Assembly: GCA_021307315.1 (NCBI GenBank)
Contig: JAJSPD010000143.1
Coordinates: forward strand, 1-56,966
DNA: 56,966 nucleotides
Direction of reading: 5' to 3'
Source: Bisporella sp. PMI_857
Taxonomy: Eukaryota > Ascomycota > Leotiomycetes > Helotiales > Helotiaceae
Below are positions 20,875 through 32,848 of this stretch, one piece after another. A program made the position numbers and the translations under genes. How positions within the stretch are numbered: position 1 is the stretch's first letter; each line of letters begins with the position of its first letter. A model generated the notes under the pieces. It did no database searches and was not told the DNA's origin. It saw only the letters and a program-made list of their open reading frames with translations.

Positions 20875-21804
20875 CTATTGAGCTTTCTTTGGAAGTGTAT
20901 AGCCTCTTGTCATAAAATCACCACCGTTTTGTGCCGCCGGATCATATCTCGCACTTGAGAAAAGGGTCTTTAGATTATCGTTAAGTCCCATCTTCTGTCT
21001 CTTATTTCGCTGCGTTTGTTCATCCAAGACCCTCGCCGTCAGAGATGCTGTTACAGAGTTTTTTATTCCTGCCCCAGAATTCGTCTCTTCTACGTTCTCT
21101 GTCGGTCCATCTTTGGCCTTAGTAGTGTTGTCATTCCGAGCTTCGCTGACGGTTGCGGGTTCACCAGATTCTAGTTTTATATTCTTTTTCCGCTTCTTGC
21201 CACCAGGAGCCTTTTTTAACGAATGTGTCAACCCTGCTTCCTTTAGCTTTCTGGCCCGAGCCGCGAGCTTTCCGTTATCTTCCTTTGTAAGAGGCAGTAT
21301 GGGTATGATGTTCTCCAAAATATATGGTTCGTTGCATTTCACACATGCATCGGCGGAGAGCTCTCGGATGGCTGCTTCTGAGAATGCATGTCCACATGGG
21401 ACAAGGTAGACTGCTTTTGTGCTTGGTCCTAGTTCTTTGCTCGTAATAGGACATATCTGCTTCTCATATCTCCCATCCTTTGCAATGGTGAAGCCGACCT
21501 CGACCACATCCCGAAGACTTTTTACTCTGCCATGTAGAATGTCTTCTTTTTCCTTGATGACAATAGCTGGGACAGCCTTGTTATTTGGTAGCAGTTGCTC
21601 GAGAATTGCATCTTTGTTATAGAGCGTCCCAGCATTATCTGAGACGATTGGAGCGACTAGAGGACGATTTGAAAGAGGGCAGTAAGTCCAGGCATGAGTT
21701 TGGGCTTCAAGCTGAGTAGCCTTAAGCTCAGTGGTGTTCTTCTGGCGAGCCGCGTTCTTCACTAACTCTCTTCGTGTTGGTATACTTCCTCCATCGTTAC
21801 CCAT
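20875..21804 (-). CDS. rtf2: Rtf2-family replication termination factor
   Basis: Single exon, 309 residues, starting ATGGGTAACGATGG. The opening 'MGNDGGSIPTRRELVK' is the family's invariant-looking N-terminus. Two C2HC2/RING-like halves follow: 'YCPLSNRPLVAPIVSDNAG' (about 42-60) and 'ICPITSKELGPSTKAVYLV', then 'PCGHAFSEAAIREL...CVKCNEPY' (about 118-165), a variant RING without the full zinc ligand set. A Lys-rich tail (GKKRKKN) looks like a nuclear signal. Rtf2 stabilises paused forks at replication termination sites in fission yeast and also has reported roles in splicing. It lies head to head with TOR, 333 bp apart. Confidence 0.93.
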   Translation of the reverse strand: MGNDGGSIPTRRELVKNAARQKNTTELKATQLEAQTHAWTYCPLSNRPLVAPIVSDNAGTLYNKDAILEQLLPNNKAVPAIVIKEKEDILHGRVKSLRDVVEVGFTIAKDGRYEKQICPITSKELGPSTKAVYLVPCGHAFSEAAIRELSADACVKCNEPYILENIIPILPLTKEDNGKLAARARKLKEAGLTHSLKKAPGGKKRKKNIKLESGEPATVSEARNDNTTKAKDGPTENVEETNSGAGIKNSVTASLTARVLDEQTQRNKRQKMGLNDNLKTLFSSARYDPAAQNGGDFMTRGYTLPKKAQ

Positions 21805-22137
21805 AGTTTACTCACAAGTGGTCGTAGGCCAACTGTTTGCTATGTATGAAGTAGAATGAATTAGTAGAAGACGTGACTTGTGGTCTGAACAGTTTGAAAA
21901 ATGATTCCAATTGCCCGGTGGCACCTTGATAAGCGGGCTTATCGGGGGTACTAGTTCTAATTAGGCGTGCTCGGGTTGGTTATTCACGCGGCTCAACACG
22001 TCAAGGCAGCTCAATTATATTTACAATCCTCAACACGAAGTATCTTCACCTGCGACATACTTGGCACCTCTTCTGCTATGGGCGAAGGAGGATGTCAGAT
22101 CTAATTTGATTTTGAGTGAGCGACAAAGCAGAGCAAA
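21805..22137. promoter_or_regulatory. Divergent promoter, Rtf2 / TOR
   Basis: Only 333 bp separate the start codons of rtf2 (-) and the TOR kinase gene (+). It carries a GC-rich patch, 'taagcgggcttatcggggg', containing inverted AAGC/GCTT halves, and an AT-rich core without a clear TATA box. Shared control of the two genes is possible; not shown. Confidence 0.5.
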
Positions 22138-25100
22138 ATGTCGCAACAGCAAGCACTTGAAGCATTATCCCGCATTGTGAACGACCTGCGCTCAAGGTGA
22201 GACAGACTTCGACTAGAACGAAGAATAGGATGCTGATACAACTTCTGGATAGAAGTGGCGACGAAACAAGACGAAGAGCGGCTTTAGAATTAAGGGAGCT
22301 GGTAGTTATAACAGCTAGAGGTATGTGTATTGTCAAGCCTGCAGCTATATTGCTCATGGGATTGCAGATTACCCTCAGGAACGTTTTTTGGAGTTTTACA
22401 ATGTAGTCAATGCAAAAATTACGAACCTAATAAACCATGGAAATGACGCAGCAGAACGTCTGGGTGGCATTCTTGCCTTGGATGCCCTTATTGACTTCGA
22501 TGGCGTTGATGTTGCGCAGAAGACCACTCGGTTCACTCAATCGTTGCGAACTGTTCTGCGAGGGAAGGACCTTGTACCTATGCAACCAGCAGCAGTAGCG
22601 CTCGGTAAAATATGCAGACCTGGAGGTGCCCTCATATCTGAACTAGTCGAAAGCGAGGTCAAGACCGCCTTAGAGTGGCTGCAGTCCGACAGGGTTGAAG
22701 AGAGGCGGTATAGCGCTGTGCTCGTTCTCAGGGAACTGGGCCGCAATGCGCCAACTCTTATGTATACATTCGTTGGACTCATTTTCGACCAGATATGGGT
22801 AGGCCTTCGCGATCAACGACTCCTCATCCGGCAGACTGCTGCCGAGGCAATCAGTGCCTGCTTCCAGATCATCAGAGAGCGAGACCAGAGCATGCGGCAA
22901 CAATGGCAGACCAAGATTTATGATGAGGCAGTTCAGGGTATTCGGCAGAATACAGTAGAACACACCCATGGCTCTCTGCTGGTTATCAGGGAGCTATTAC
23001 AACAAGGAGGCATGTTTATGCATGAGCATTATCAGGAGGTCTGTGAGATCGTTTTCCGACATAAAGATCATCGGGATGCACAGATTCGTCGGACTGTAGT
23101 AATGCTGATTCCGGAACTTGCGAACTACTCGCCGACTGAATTTGCCCAGTCATATCTGCATAAATTTATGGTATTTTTGTCTGGCATGCTTAAGAAGGAA
23201 AAGGACCGGAATGATGCGTTCATGGCCATAGGAAACATCGCAAACGCGGTCAAGAGTGCCATAGCTCCTTATCTGGATGGTGTGTTGATCTATGTTAGGG
23301 AAGGCTTGAGCCTTAAATCGTAAGTTGAAATACTATCCCGGACAGAGGTATGATCTGATCGTATACAGGAGACGCCTTGGCACAGTTGACCCAGTCTTTG
23401 ATTGTATCAGTCGATTGGCGGTAGCGGTTGGGCAGACTCTTAGCAAATATATGGAGGCACTTCTGGATCCTATCTTTGCTTGCGAGCTTACCCCAAAACT
23501 CACTCAGGCGCTGGTAGATATGGCATTTTATATACCACCTGTGAAGTCTACAATTCAAGAGAGACTATTAGATATGCTCAGCAAAGTGCTCTGTGGGGAG
23601 TCTTTCAAGCCACTCGGTGCGCCAACACCAAATAGTATTGCGGCAGCCCCTATCATTCCAAAAGACTCGAAGGATCCGAATGCATATGAACATCGCCAAG
23701 TTGAGATTAAACTGGCCTTGAATACATTGGGCAGTTTTGATTTCTCCGGCCATGTACTCAATGAATTCGTTCGAGACGTGGCTATTAAATATGTCGAGGA
23801 TGATAACCCTGATATCAGAGAAGCAGCAGCACTGACATGCTGTCAGCTTTACGTCCGAGACCCCATCGTTAATCAAACTAGCTATCACGCTATTCAGGTT
23901 GTCAGTGATGTCATAGAGAAGTTACTTACTGTTGGAGTAGCAGATCCTGATGCTGGGATTCGTAGAACAGTTCTAGCAGCACTTGATGAGCGATTCGACA
24001 GGCACCTTGCCAAGGCTGAGAACATCCGCACATTGTTCTTCGCGCTCAACGATGAAGTGTATGCAATCAGAGAAGTTGCCATCTCAATCATTGGTCGTTT
24101 AACTCATGTCAACCCGGCATACGTTATTCCATCCTTGAGGAAGCAACTTATACAAATGCTTACTGAGTTGGAGTTCTCCGATGTCGCGAAGAATAAGGAG
24201 GAAAGTGCAAAATTGTTGAGTTTGCTTGTACAGAATTCACAAAAGCTAATCAAGCCATACGTCGATCCTATGATTGCTGTCCTGCTTCCAAAAGCTCGTG
24301 ACACGAATCCAGCAGTGGCAGCGACCATCCTGAAGGCAATTGGGGACTTGGCTACTGTAGGAGGAGAGGATATGATACCATATATTGATCAGCTCATGCC
24401 AATTATTATCGAGGCTCTCCAGGATCAAAGCTCTCTGGCAAAACGTGAAGCCGCCCTCCGCACTCTTGGACAGTTGGCAAGCAACTCCGGATACGTAATC
24501 ACACCATATCTTGACTATCCACAACTGCTTGAGATTCTGCAGAATATCATTCGAGGCGAGCCGCAGCGCGGCCCTCTACGCCAAGAAACAATTAAGCTTA
24601 TGGGCATTCTAGGCGCTCTTGATCCTTATAAACACCAGCAAGTTGAAGAAAAGTCCCCAGAAATGCAATTACGATTAGAATCGAATCAGATGACAGACAT
24701 ATCCCTGATGATGACGGGCCTCACTCCTTCAAGCAAGGAATACTTTCCAACAGTCGTTATCAATGCGTTGTTGCAGATTTTGAAGGATCAATCTCTTGCA
24801 CAGCACCATGCTGTGGTTATCGAAGCGATCATGAATATATTCCGGACACTAGGTTTGGATTGTGTGTCCTTCCTCGATAAAATCATTCCCGCATTCTTGA
24901 CTGTTATTCGGACTTCTCCTTCAAATCGCCTCGAATCATACTTCAGTCAATTGAGCCTGCTGGTTACGATTGTTCGACAACACATTAGGAATTTTCTACC
25001 CGACATTGTTGTAGTACTTCAAGAATACTGGAATGTACCTTCTTTGCAATCGAATATTTTGCAGCTGGTAGAAGCAATTTCACGGTCGTTAGAGGGAGAA

Positions 25101-28100
25101 TTCAAAAAATATCTGGCTGGGTTACTCCCTCTCATGCTTGGCGTGCTAGAGAAGGACGTTTCTACGAGACGCTTGCCATCGGAGCGCGTTTTGCATGCGT
25201 TCCTTGTATTTGGATCGAGCAGTGAAGAATACATGCATCTGATTATCCCAGTAATTGTCGGTGTTTTTGAGAAGCCACAGCAGCCGTCGTTCATCCGCAA
25301 GTCCGCGATCGAAACCATCGGCAAGATATCGCGTCAAGTCAACTTGAATGATTTTGCTTCCAGAATTATACATCCCTTAGCGAGAGTATTAGCAGGCAAT
25401 GATAGTTCGTTGAGACTCGCGGCTCTCGATACACTCTGTGCCTTAATTTTCCAGCTTGGGAAAGACTATCTCCACTTTGTGAGTACAATCAATAAAGTGC
25501 TCGTCGCGCACAATATTCAACATCAGAACTATGAGCTTCTTGCGAGTAAACTACAGAAGGGCGAGGTTCTACCGCAAGACCTCAACGCCGAAAAGACTTA
25601 TCAGAATACACTCGATGAAGCTCAATTTGCTGATGTGAGTAATAAAAAATTGGAGTCAAATCCAGTGCATTTGAAAGCTTCTTGGGATGCCACTGGAAAA
25701 TCAACAAAGGAAGATTGGCAGGAGTGGATGCGAAGATTCAGTGTTACAGTTCTTATGGAATCTCCGAATCAGGCTCTTAGGTCATGTGCGAATCTGGCCA
25801 GTGTCTATCCTCCGCTAGCACGAGAATTGTTCAATTCTGCATTCGTATCCTGTTGGAGTGATCTCTTTGAACCATATCAGGACGATCTGATCCAGAATAT
25901 TGAGACGGCCATTCGATCACCTCATGTTACCCCAGACCTGCTTGGTATCTTGCTCAACTTGGCTGAGTTCATGGAGCATGATGATAAGGCGCTCCCAATC
26001 GACATCAGGGTTCTTGGTCGCGAAGCAGGTAGGTGTCACGCATGGGCTAAAGCTTTGCATTATAAGGAATTGGAATTTTGTCAAGATCAGACTAGCGGAG
26101 CTGTTGAAGCGTTGATTCAGATCAACAATCAACTACAACAATACGATGCTGCGATTGGAATATTACGAAAAGCCCAGCTTTATAAAGATGGAATCACACT
26201 ACGAGAGACTTGGTTTGAAAAGTTGGAACGTTGGGAAGAGGCTTTGGAATTTTATAAGAAACGCGAGCAAGAGTTCCCTGATCAAGCGGACACATTTGAC
26301 ATTATCATGGGTAAGATGAGATGTCTCCACGCCTTAGGCGAGTGGGAATCCTTGTCTGCCTTGGCTCAAGACAAGTGGCATACATCTACGCTAGATATCA
26401 AACGAGCCATTGCACCTCTAGCGACGGCTGCTGCTTGGGGCCTGAGGGAGTGGGACTTGATGGATGACTATCTCAGCGTTATGAAATCCAATACCCCTGA
26501 TAGGTCATTCTTCGGCGCTATTCTAGCTTTGCATCGAAATCAATTCCGCGAAGCAGCTCTTTATGTACAGAAAGCCCGGGAAGGACTAGATACTGAACTA
26601 AGTGCTCTTGTCAGTGAATCGTACAATCGGGCATACACAGTTGTCGTTCGGGTTCAGATGCTAGCCGAACTCGAGGAACTTATTGTCTATAAGCAGAGCA
26701 ACAACAACCCTGCAAAACAAGAAACCATGCGTCGTACATGGGAAAGGCGGCTACTCGGCTGTCAACGAAATGTGGAAGTGTGGCAAAGAATGCTAAAGTT
26801 GCGAGCCCTGGTTATATCCCCGAAGGAGAATATGCAGATGTGTATTAAGTTCGCCAACTTATGCCGGAAATCCGGACGAATGGGCCTTGCCGAAAAGCAC
26901 CTTAAAATGTTGATAGGTAGCGAAGAAAGCTTGGATGCAGTGCTTCCATTCACGGAGGCTGGAGATTACCGTGGCAATAATAGATCCATGAAGAGCATCC
27001 CACCACAAGTCAATTACGCGGTGCTGAAGTTCCAATGGGCGGCTGGCAAACAAAGTCAGGCTTTAGTGGCTCTTAAGGCTTTCACCATGGATCTTGCTGA
27101 TCGACTCGAAGCTGCGCAAATAGTAACGCATGGGGTGAATGGTTTGAACGATAACCATGGCATGAATGGCACTACGAACACGAACGGAAATGGATATTCT
27201 CAAAACCTAGCTGCTGCTAGTCAAATGCTCTCGCCCAAAGCATTAGCTGATCACACAGTGTTGCTTGCTCGTTGCTGTCTGAAACAGGGTGAATGGCAGG
27301 TTGCACAGAAGAAAGGTGACTGGCAGCATGATCAGGTTGATGATATTCTAGCCTCCTATCGGACGGCGACCACATATAATCCTAATTGGTACAAAGCATG
27401 GCACGCCTGGGCGTTGGCAAACTTCGAGATTGTTCAAGCCATCAGCCAACGACCGGAGAGAGATTTAGTGGTTCTACCTCCAAGCATCATCAACGACCAC
27501 GTTGTCCCTGCTGTTCATGGCTTCTTTAAGTCTATCTCGCTCTCTGCTGGGAGCTCCTTGCAGGACACTTTACGGCTCTTAACCTTGTGGTTTGCACACG
27601 GTGGAGATCCTCAGGTCAACGCCGCTGTCACTGAAGGCTTTACCTCTGTCAGCGTCGATACCTGGCTAGAAGTCATTCCCCAGCTTATTGCTCGCATCAA
27701 TCAGCCAAATACACGTGTTCGGCAGTCTATTCATAATCTACTTGCAGATGTTGGTAGAGCACATCCGCAGGCTCTTGTGTATCCTTTAACAGTTGCAATG
27801 AAATCGGCTCCTAACACTCGTCGGTCTAGATCAGCACTACAGATTATGGATAGTATGCGACAGCACAGCTCTCGTCTTGTGGAGCAGGCTGATGTCGTTA
27901 GCCAAGAACTCATTCGCGTGGCGGTGTTATGGCACGAACAATGGCATGAAGGGTTGGAAGAGGCTTCTAGGTTGTACTTTGGTGATCGTAATATTGAAGG
28001 CATGTTTGCTACCTTGGCTCCCTTGCATGAGATGCTGGATAACGGTCCCGAAACTCTCCGGGAGATATCCTTCGCCCAGACCTTCGGACGTGACCTGCAG

Positions 28101-29615
28101 GAAGCCCGTGAATGGTGTATGACCTACAGAGAGTCTGGAGACGTCGGAGATATCAATCAAGCATGGGACCTCTACTACCAGGTGTTCCGCCGGATTACAC
28201 GCCAATTACCGCAACTGAATAACCTGGAGTTGGCATACGTCTCTCCGAAACTCCTTCATGCTAGAGATCTGGACCTTGCTGTGCCTGGTACCTATCAAAG
28301 TGGAAAGCCTATAATTCGCATTCTCAACTTTGATACTACCTTCAACGTGATCTCCTCCAAGCAACGCCCTCGAAAACTCAGTCTCAACGGAAGTGACGGC
28401 GTTGCATATGCCTTTGTCCTTAAGGGCCATGAAGATATTCGACAGGACGAGCGTGTTATGCAGCTCTTTGGGTTATGCAATACACTTCTAACCAGCGACT
28501 CAGAGTCGTACAAGCGACACCTGAATATCCAAAGATACCCTGCCATTCCTTTGTCACAGAACTCTGGACTTCTCGGTTGGGTTCCGAACAGTGATACTTT
28601 GCATGTCCTAATCCGTGAGTACAGAGAATCTCGGAAGATTCTTCTCAATATCGAGCACCGTATCATGCTCCAAATGGCTCCAGACTATGACAACCTTACG
28701 CTTATGCAGAAAGTGGAGGTTTTCGGATATGCGTTGGACAATACAACTGGGCAAGATCTTTATCGTGTTCTGTGGTTGAAGAGCAAGAGTTCGGAGTCAT
28801 GGCTTGAGCGTCGAACGAATTACACGAGATCCCTTGGTGTGATGTCTATGGTTGGCTATATACTAGGTTTAGGCGACAGACATCCATCAAATTTGATGTT
28901 GGATAGGATCACAGGCAAAATCATCCATATCGACTTCGGTGACTGTTTTGAGGTTGCCATGCACCGAGAGAAATACCCAGAGAGAGTGCCATTCCGTTTG
29001 ACGAGGATGCTAACATACGCCATGGAAGTCAGTAACATTGAAGGAAGTTTCAGAATCACTTGTGAGAATGTCATGAGAGTGTTACGCGATAATAAGGAGT
29101 CTTTAATGGCTGTTTTGGAGGCGGTAAGTATTACCAGACCCCTCGGTGCTACGAAGCTAAACTCTGGGTAGTTCATCCACGATCCTCTTTTGAATTGGCG
29201 CCTCACGGGCGATAATATCCCTTCCCCACCTGGTCCAAATTTCCGGTCTGAGCGCCGCGAATCTCTCATCGCCTCCGACAATCGACGACCATCGATCATG
29301 GAAGCCGATGTTCCACCATCGGCGCTCATGGCTCAAGATCCCACAGCTGTACCTGGCGGGCCGCCTTCGTCACGACCCCGTGCCAGAACTAATTCCAGTG
29401 TGCAAGGGACTGGAGCTCCGGACGCAGATATGGCTGAGACGCAGAATGAGCGAGCAGTACAAGTGCTGAATAGAGTGAAGGAGAAACTCACGGGTCACGA
29501 CTTCAGACCAGACGAGGAGTTGACTTATATTCTTCAGGTAGACAAGTTACTGATCGAGGCAACAAAATTGGAGAATCTGTGTCAACACTATATTGGTTGG
29601 TGCAGTTTCTGGTAA
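22138..29615 (+). CDS. tor: TOR serine/threonine kinase (PIKK family)
   Basis: Exons 22138-22196, 22253-22320, 22368-23319, 23369-29123, 29172-29615; total 7,278 nt, 2,425 residues, full length for fungal TOR. It senses nutrients as the catalytic subunit of TORC1/TORC2 and phosphorylates AGC kinases and translation and autophagy regulators. HEAT repeats fill about residues 20-1200, followed by the FAT domain (about 1250-1800). The FRB domain (about 1880-1980) includes 'WHEGLEEASRLYFG' with the Ser whose mutation gives rapamycin resistance elsewhere, and 'QAWDLYYQVFRRI'. The kinase domain starts near 2035 ('AFVLKGHEDIRQDERVMQLF') with catalytic 'GLGDRHPSNLML' and metal-binding DFG near 2213. 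FATC ends 'LENLCQHYIGWCSFW' at the C-terminus. All key residues are intact. The gene looks single and complete, with very short exons 1-2. A Pro/Ser/Arg-rich negative-regulatory-like stretch precedes FATC. Confidence 0.97.
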
Positions 29616-30487
29616 GTTGTCGTTAAAGAAATCGCGATAGCATGATTGCCTTTTACCTATAATGGCGTCTGGTCTTCAAACGGTGCTTTCAAGGTCAATG
29701 GGCACGGTGTTTTTTCAGGAAGAGCGATAGGGTTGTATACTCTTGTACATATAGATCTTTCTTACAGCAAGGTGGCATTACCGGCGTTGCCAAATGCGGA
29801 ATGGGAATTCAATTTGCCACAGGCTTCCTAAACACTTTTCTGATTATTATCGTGATGGCACTTATTTGTTCCGTCAGTTTCTCCAGATGTATGAAGTGAC
29901 TTTCATCAATAAACGGAGGCAGGCTATCATGTACACTTGTCAGAACAGCAGATTCTGTAAGATAATACAAGTAAAAGTGAGAATCGTAGCATGATCCAAA
30001 CTGTCCATTGAAAAAGCATTGTACGATATTGGAAGGTGATATATATAATGCAAAGTAAACACATCCATGATATTGAGATTGAAACCCGCACAGTACGCTT
30101 CTGTTGAATTTCAACTCTGGAGCACAAGTTCTAAGGTACGGCGGCTGCGGGGTGGCCCGCCTTCCCCCATCTTCTACTCTAAATTTTTTTTTAAAAAAAA
30201 GGGTCCGAATATCAATTAATCCTTGACCTTGGCCGTGCTCACAGAACGTCAACTTTCACTTTTTCCATTGACCGCCAACTTCCACGCGCAACTCGCCGCT
30301 CTTCTGCAGAACTTACAGGGAGTCTCGCCTGATTGTGATACGGCGCCGAAGCAAAGACTCCCCAGATGCACATAGCCAACGATTGGCTGTTGTTGAATCT
30401 TGGGGACGTCCGCGGTAGAAAGATATAACCCGAAGCGAAGTGCGTCTGCTCTTGTTATTCCCCGCCGCCGACCCGAAGCTTAGAATC
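29616..30487. other. Intergenic region, TOR 3' UTR and BTB-gene promoter
   Basis: About 870 bp with no coding exon seen. It contains a T9-A8 homopolymer junction near 30185-30200 and CT-rich leader sequence close to 30440. Open stretches on either strand show no domain. Confidence 0.6.
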
Positions 30488-32848
30488 ATGTCTTCGAAGG
30501 CAGTGAAGAGGCAGACCGTGCAGAAGGCCGTCGTTCCTGCGATCCCTCTGCCTTACCTCAGAAAGCGGAAGCAACAACTTGCTCCCGCCGAGCCAGACAA
30601 TAAACCAAGAAATGAAAGCGAGTGTCTTGACCCGAAGAAAAAGCATCATGAGCTTGGAGGAGAAGCAAGAAAAGTTCAAGAAGTAGACATCGTCGCTGCA
30701 CAGCCATCTCCTTCGCTTATCGAAACTGCAACTGCACAAGAAACTCAGACAACAGTGGATACTCTGGTCATAGCTGATAGCTCCTCTGATGATGATCATG
30801 ATTCTGAAGCCGCCGGGCCAAGTACAAGCAGTAACAAGGACCAGTATCATTCGATTAGATCTGATACTGTTCTAGCTATTGGAGGATTGAGAGGGACAAA
30901 AAGCGCAGAGTCGACACTATCTATGCAGGAGGCGCCTATTGGTATACGAGGAGTTCAAATCTCTCAATACACTGTAACTAATACAACTTTGGCAGAACCA
31001 GAACCAGAACGCAAAGTTGATCTCTCTGATCCCTCAACGTCAACATCGCGGTCAGCCTTTCATATGCCACCCGCGTTTGTCCCCGCAAGCCAAACTCGAC
31101 CTAATATCACGACAGGGCATGTTTCAGTTCCATCTCAAAACACTCTGGATGGGCAGCAGCAGCAGTGGCACCAGATACACCAAGCTCATCCAAGCACTGG
31201 ATGCATCGTATTTGGTGGGTATCCTGAGTCCAACAACTCGTCACCAGCTCCTCCTGTATCAGCAGGCAATGTTCCTCCACACCCATACCAATCTCTGTCA
31301 CATTCTCGAACGAATCCTTCTCTCTCTGACGGAAGACCTGTACAGCACATCCCGAACGGGTACACTGTGACGAGACCGCCACCTCCACCAAGTATGCATC
31401 AACGACAGGAGAAGTTGATCAACAATGGTCTGGGCTTAGATAACTACGTTCAAAGTCAAGTGGCACATGGAGTAATGGATAATTATTCACCTTCACCTAC
31501 GCCTTTCGGGACCGACAACTCTCGACCAGCCACCTATGATCCACCCACACCACATAGTTTCCATGGTTCGCAGTCATCTGCCATCAACGAGCAGGAATCC
31601 GCTTTCCATAGTCAACATATTCATACAAGTATTCCAAAGGAACGAAATGGGATCGTTGAAGATGGCCGTACATATCCTTATCAGCCAAGGCATCATCCTG
31701 CTAACAATACAAATATACCTCCACCTTCCAGGTTCAGCTATCCTATACAAGGTCCAGCTGACATAGATCACTACGATGGGCTTGTGTTCTACTTACAAAG
31801 CCAATTCTCGAATTGTGAATTTGCCGATTGGGAGCTTGAACTTCGTTACTCAGATGACCGTGCTCGTCCACTGAGGGTCCCTGGCCACAATCTCATTCTT
31901 GCTCGCAGTCCAAAATTGAAGGCCCTTATGCGAGCTCAGAATCCTCAGATTCAACGTAATGACGGGAAATCTCTCTTAATCGAATCGAACGATCGTTTCC
32001 TTCGCTCTGATGGATTTTGGATGGCTATGCAAAGACTTTACGGTGGACCACTCTTGACTCCTAACGTCGGCATGCCACATGTACCAAAGAATATACATCC
32101 ACTTGCAGCAAGCCTTGGTACCCCTGCGGAACGTTTTGATGAGGCACTGGGTTACGCAGTTGCTGGCCATATATTAGAAGTACCTCCCGTACTAAAGCGT
32201 GGCGTTGAAGTTGCGTCGATGTTATTAAACTGGGACACGATAGAAAAGGCTCTTGACTTTGCTCTCGATGGAGGTCTTGGACCTAATTGGAGAGCTTTAG
32301 GACAGGTGGATGGATCTCCCACGTATGGTCCTATTGTTGATATTATACTTCACAGTGCTTTGGACTTCGTCTGTACCCATTTTCCGGCCGATTTCCAGCT
32401 TGATATCTCGGCCCCCGATCCACAACATAACCGTAGGCTTCCAGCTATGCCTCAAGATCGTCCTCCTGCACAGAATCCTCGGCTAAGCTTACTAAAATTT
32501 GGCGATCATCCAGGCGATCACGAAGGAGGGAAAGTAGGGCTTAATTCTTCTACTTCATCCATTCTGTCGAGAATCTTTCTGAACTTGCCATTCCAGTTAC
32601 TCAAGCATATTCTTGAAAATGATCACCTGGGGTCGTTTGAGGGTTGGGCCAACCAGAAGTCTATCATAAGGGAGAAAGCAATGGACTCTATCGTACAGGA
32701 ACGAGAGCGGCGCAGGGTGAAGGCGCTAGCTTACGTGCAGTATCACGCAGAAATAAGTGATCAACTTTATGATTCGTTGCACATGCGCGAAAGTGTCATC
32801 CTTCGCGACGGAAGTTCGCTCCTAGTTCGACACCTTGAGGCCAGCTAG
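30488..32848 (+). CDS. BTB-like domain protein with disordered N-terminus
   Basis: Single exon, 786 residues from ATG 30488; the frame is open to 30440 but only from a GTG. Residues 1-410 are low-complexity and disordered, with basic patches at the N-terminus (a possible nuclear signal), an acidic Ser stretch 'IADSSSDDDHDSEAAG' (about 98), and Pro/His/Gln/Ser-rich runs. Residues about 430-560 look like a BTB/POZ fold: 'LELRYSDDRARPLRVPGHN', then 'LILARSPKLKALMRAQ' and 'SDGFWMAMQRLYGG'. A conserved-looking C-terminal half of helices follows ('IEKALDFALDGGLG', and 'QERERRRVKALAYVQY' near the end). Fungi have many such uncharacterised BTB proteins; the partner is unknown. No cullin-adaptor evidence is visible. 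Confidence 0.75.
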   Translation: MSSKAVKRQTVQKAVVPAIPLPYLRKRKQQLAPAEPDNKPRNESECLDPKKKHHELGGEARKVQEVDIVAAQPSPSLIETATAQETQTTVDTLVIADSSSDDDHDSEAAGPSTSSNKDQYHSIRSDTVLAIGGLRGTKSAESTLSMQEAPIGIRGVQISQYTVTNTTLAEPEPERKVDLSDPSTSTSRSAFHMPPAFVPASQTRPNITTGHVSVPSQNTLDGQQQQWHQIHQAHPSTGCIVFGGYPESNNSSPAPPVSAGNVPPHPYQSLSHSRTNPSLSDGRPVQHIPNGYTVTRPPPPPSMHQRQEKLINNGLGLDNYVQSQVAHGVMDNYSPSPTPFGTDNSRPATYDPPTPHSFHGSQSSAINEQESAFHSQHIHTSIPKERNGIVEDGRTYPYQPRHHPANNTNIPPPSRFSYPIQGPADIDHYDGLVFYLQSQFSNCEFADWELELRYSDDRARPLRVPGHNLILARSPKLKALMRAQNPQIQRNDGKSLLIESNDRFLRSDGFWMAMQRLYGGPLLTPNVGMPHVPKNIHPLAASLGTPAERFDEALGYAVAGHILEVPPVLKRGVEVASMLLNWDTIEKALDFALDGGLGPNWRALGQVDGSPTYGPIVDIILHSALDFVCTHFPADFQLDISAPDPQHNRRLPAMPQDRPPAQNPRLSLLKFGDHPGDHEGGKVGLNSSTSSILSRIFLNLPFQLLKHILENDHLGSFEGWANQKSIIREKAMDSIVQERERRRVKALAYVQYHAEISDQLYDSLHMRESVILRDGSSLLVRHLEAS

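Noticed and set aside
23555..28666. Several antisense ORFs of 65-157 codons under the TOR gene
   Set aside because: They are shadows of a strongly conserved coding strand and show no domain of their own.
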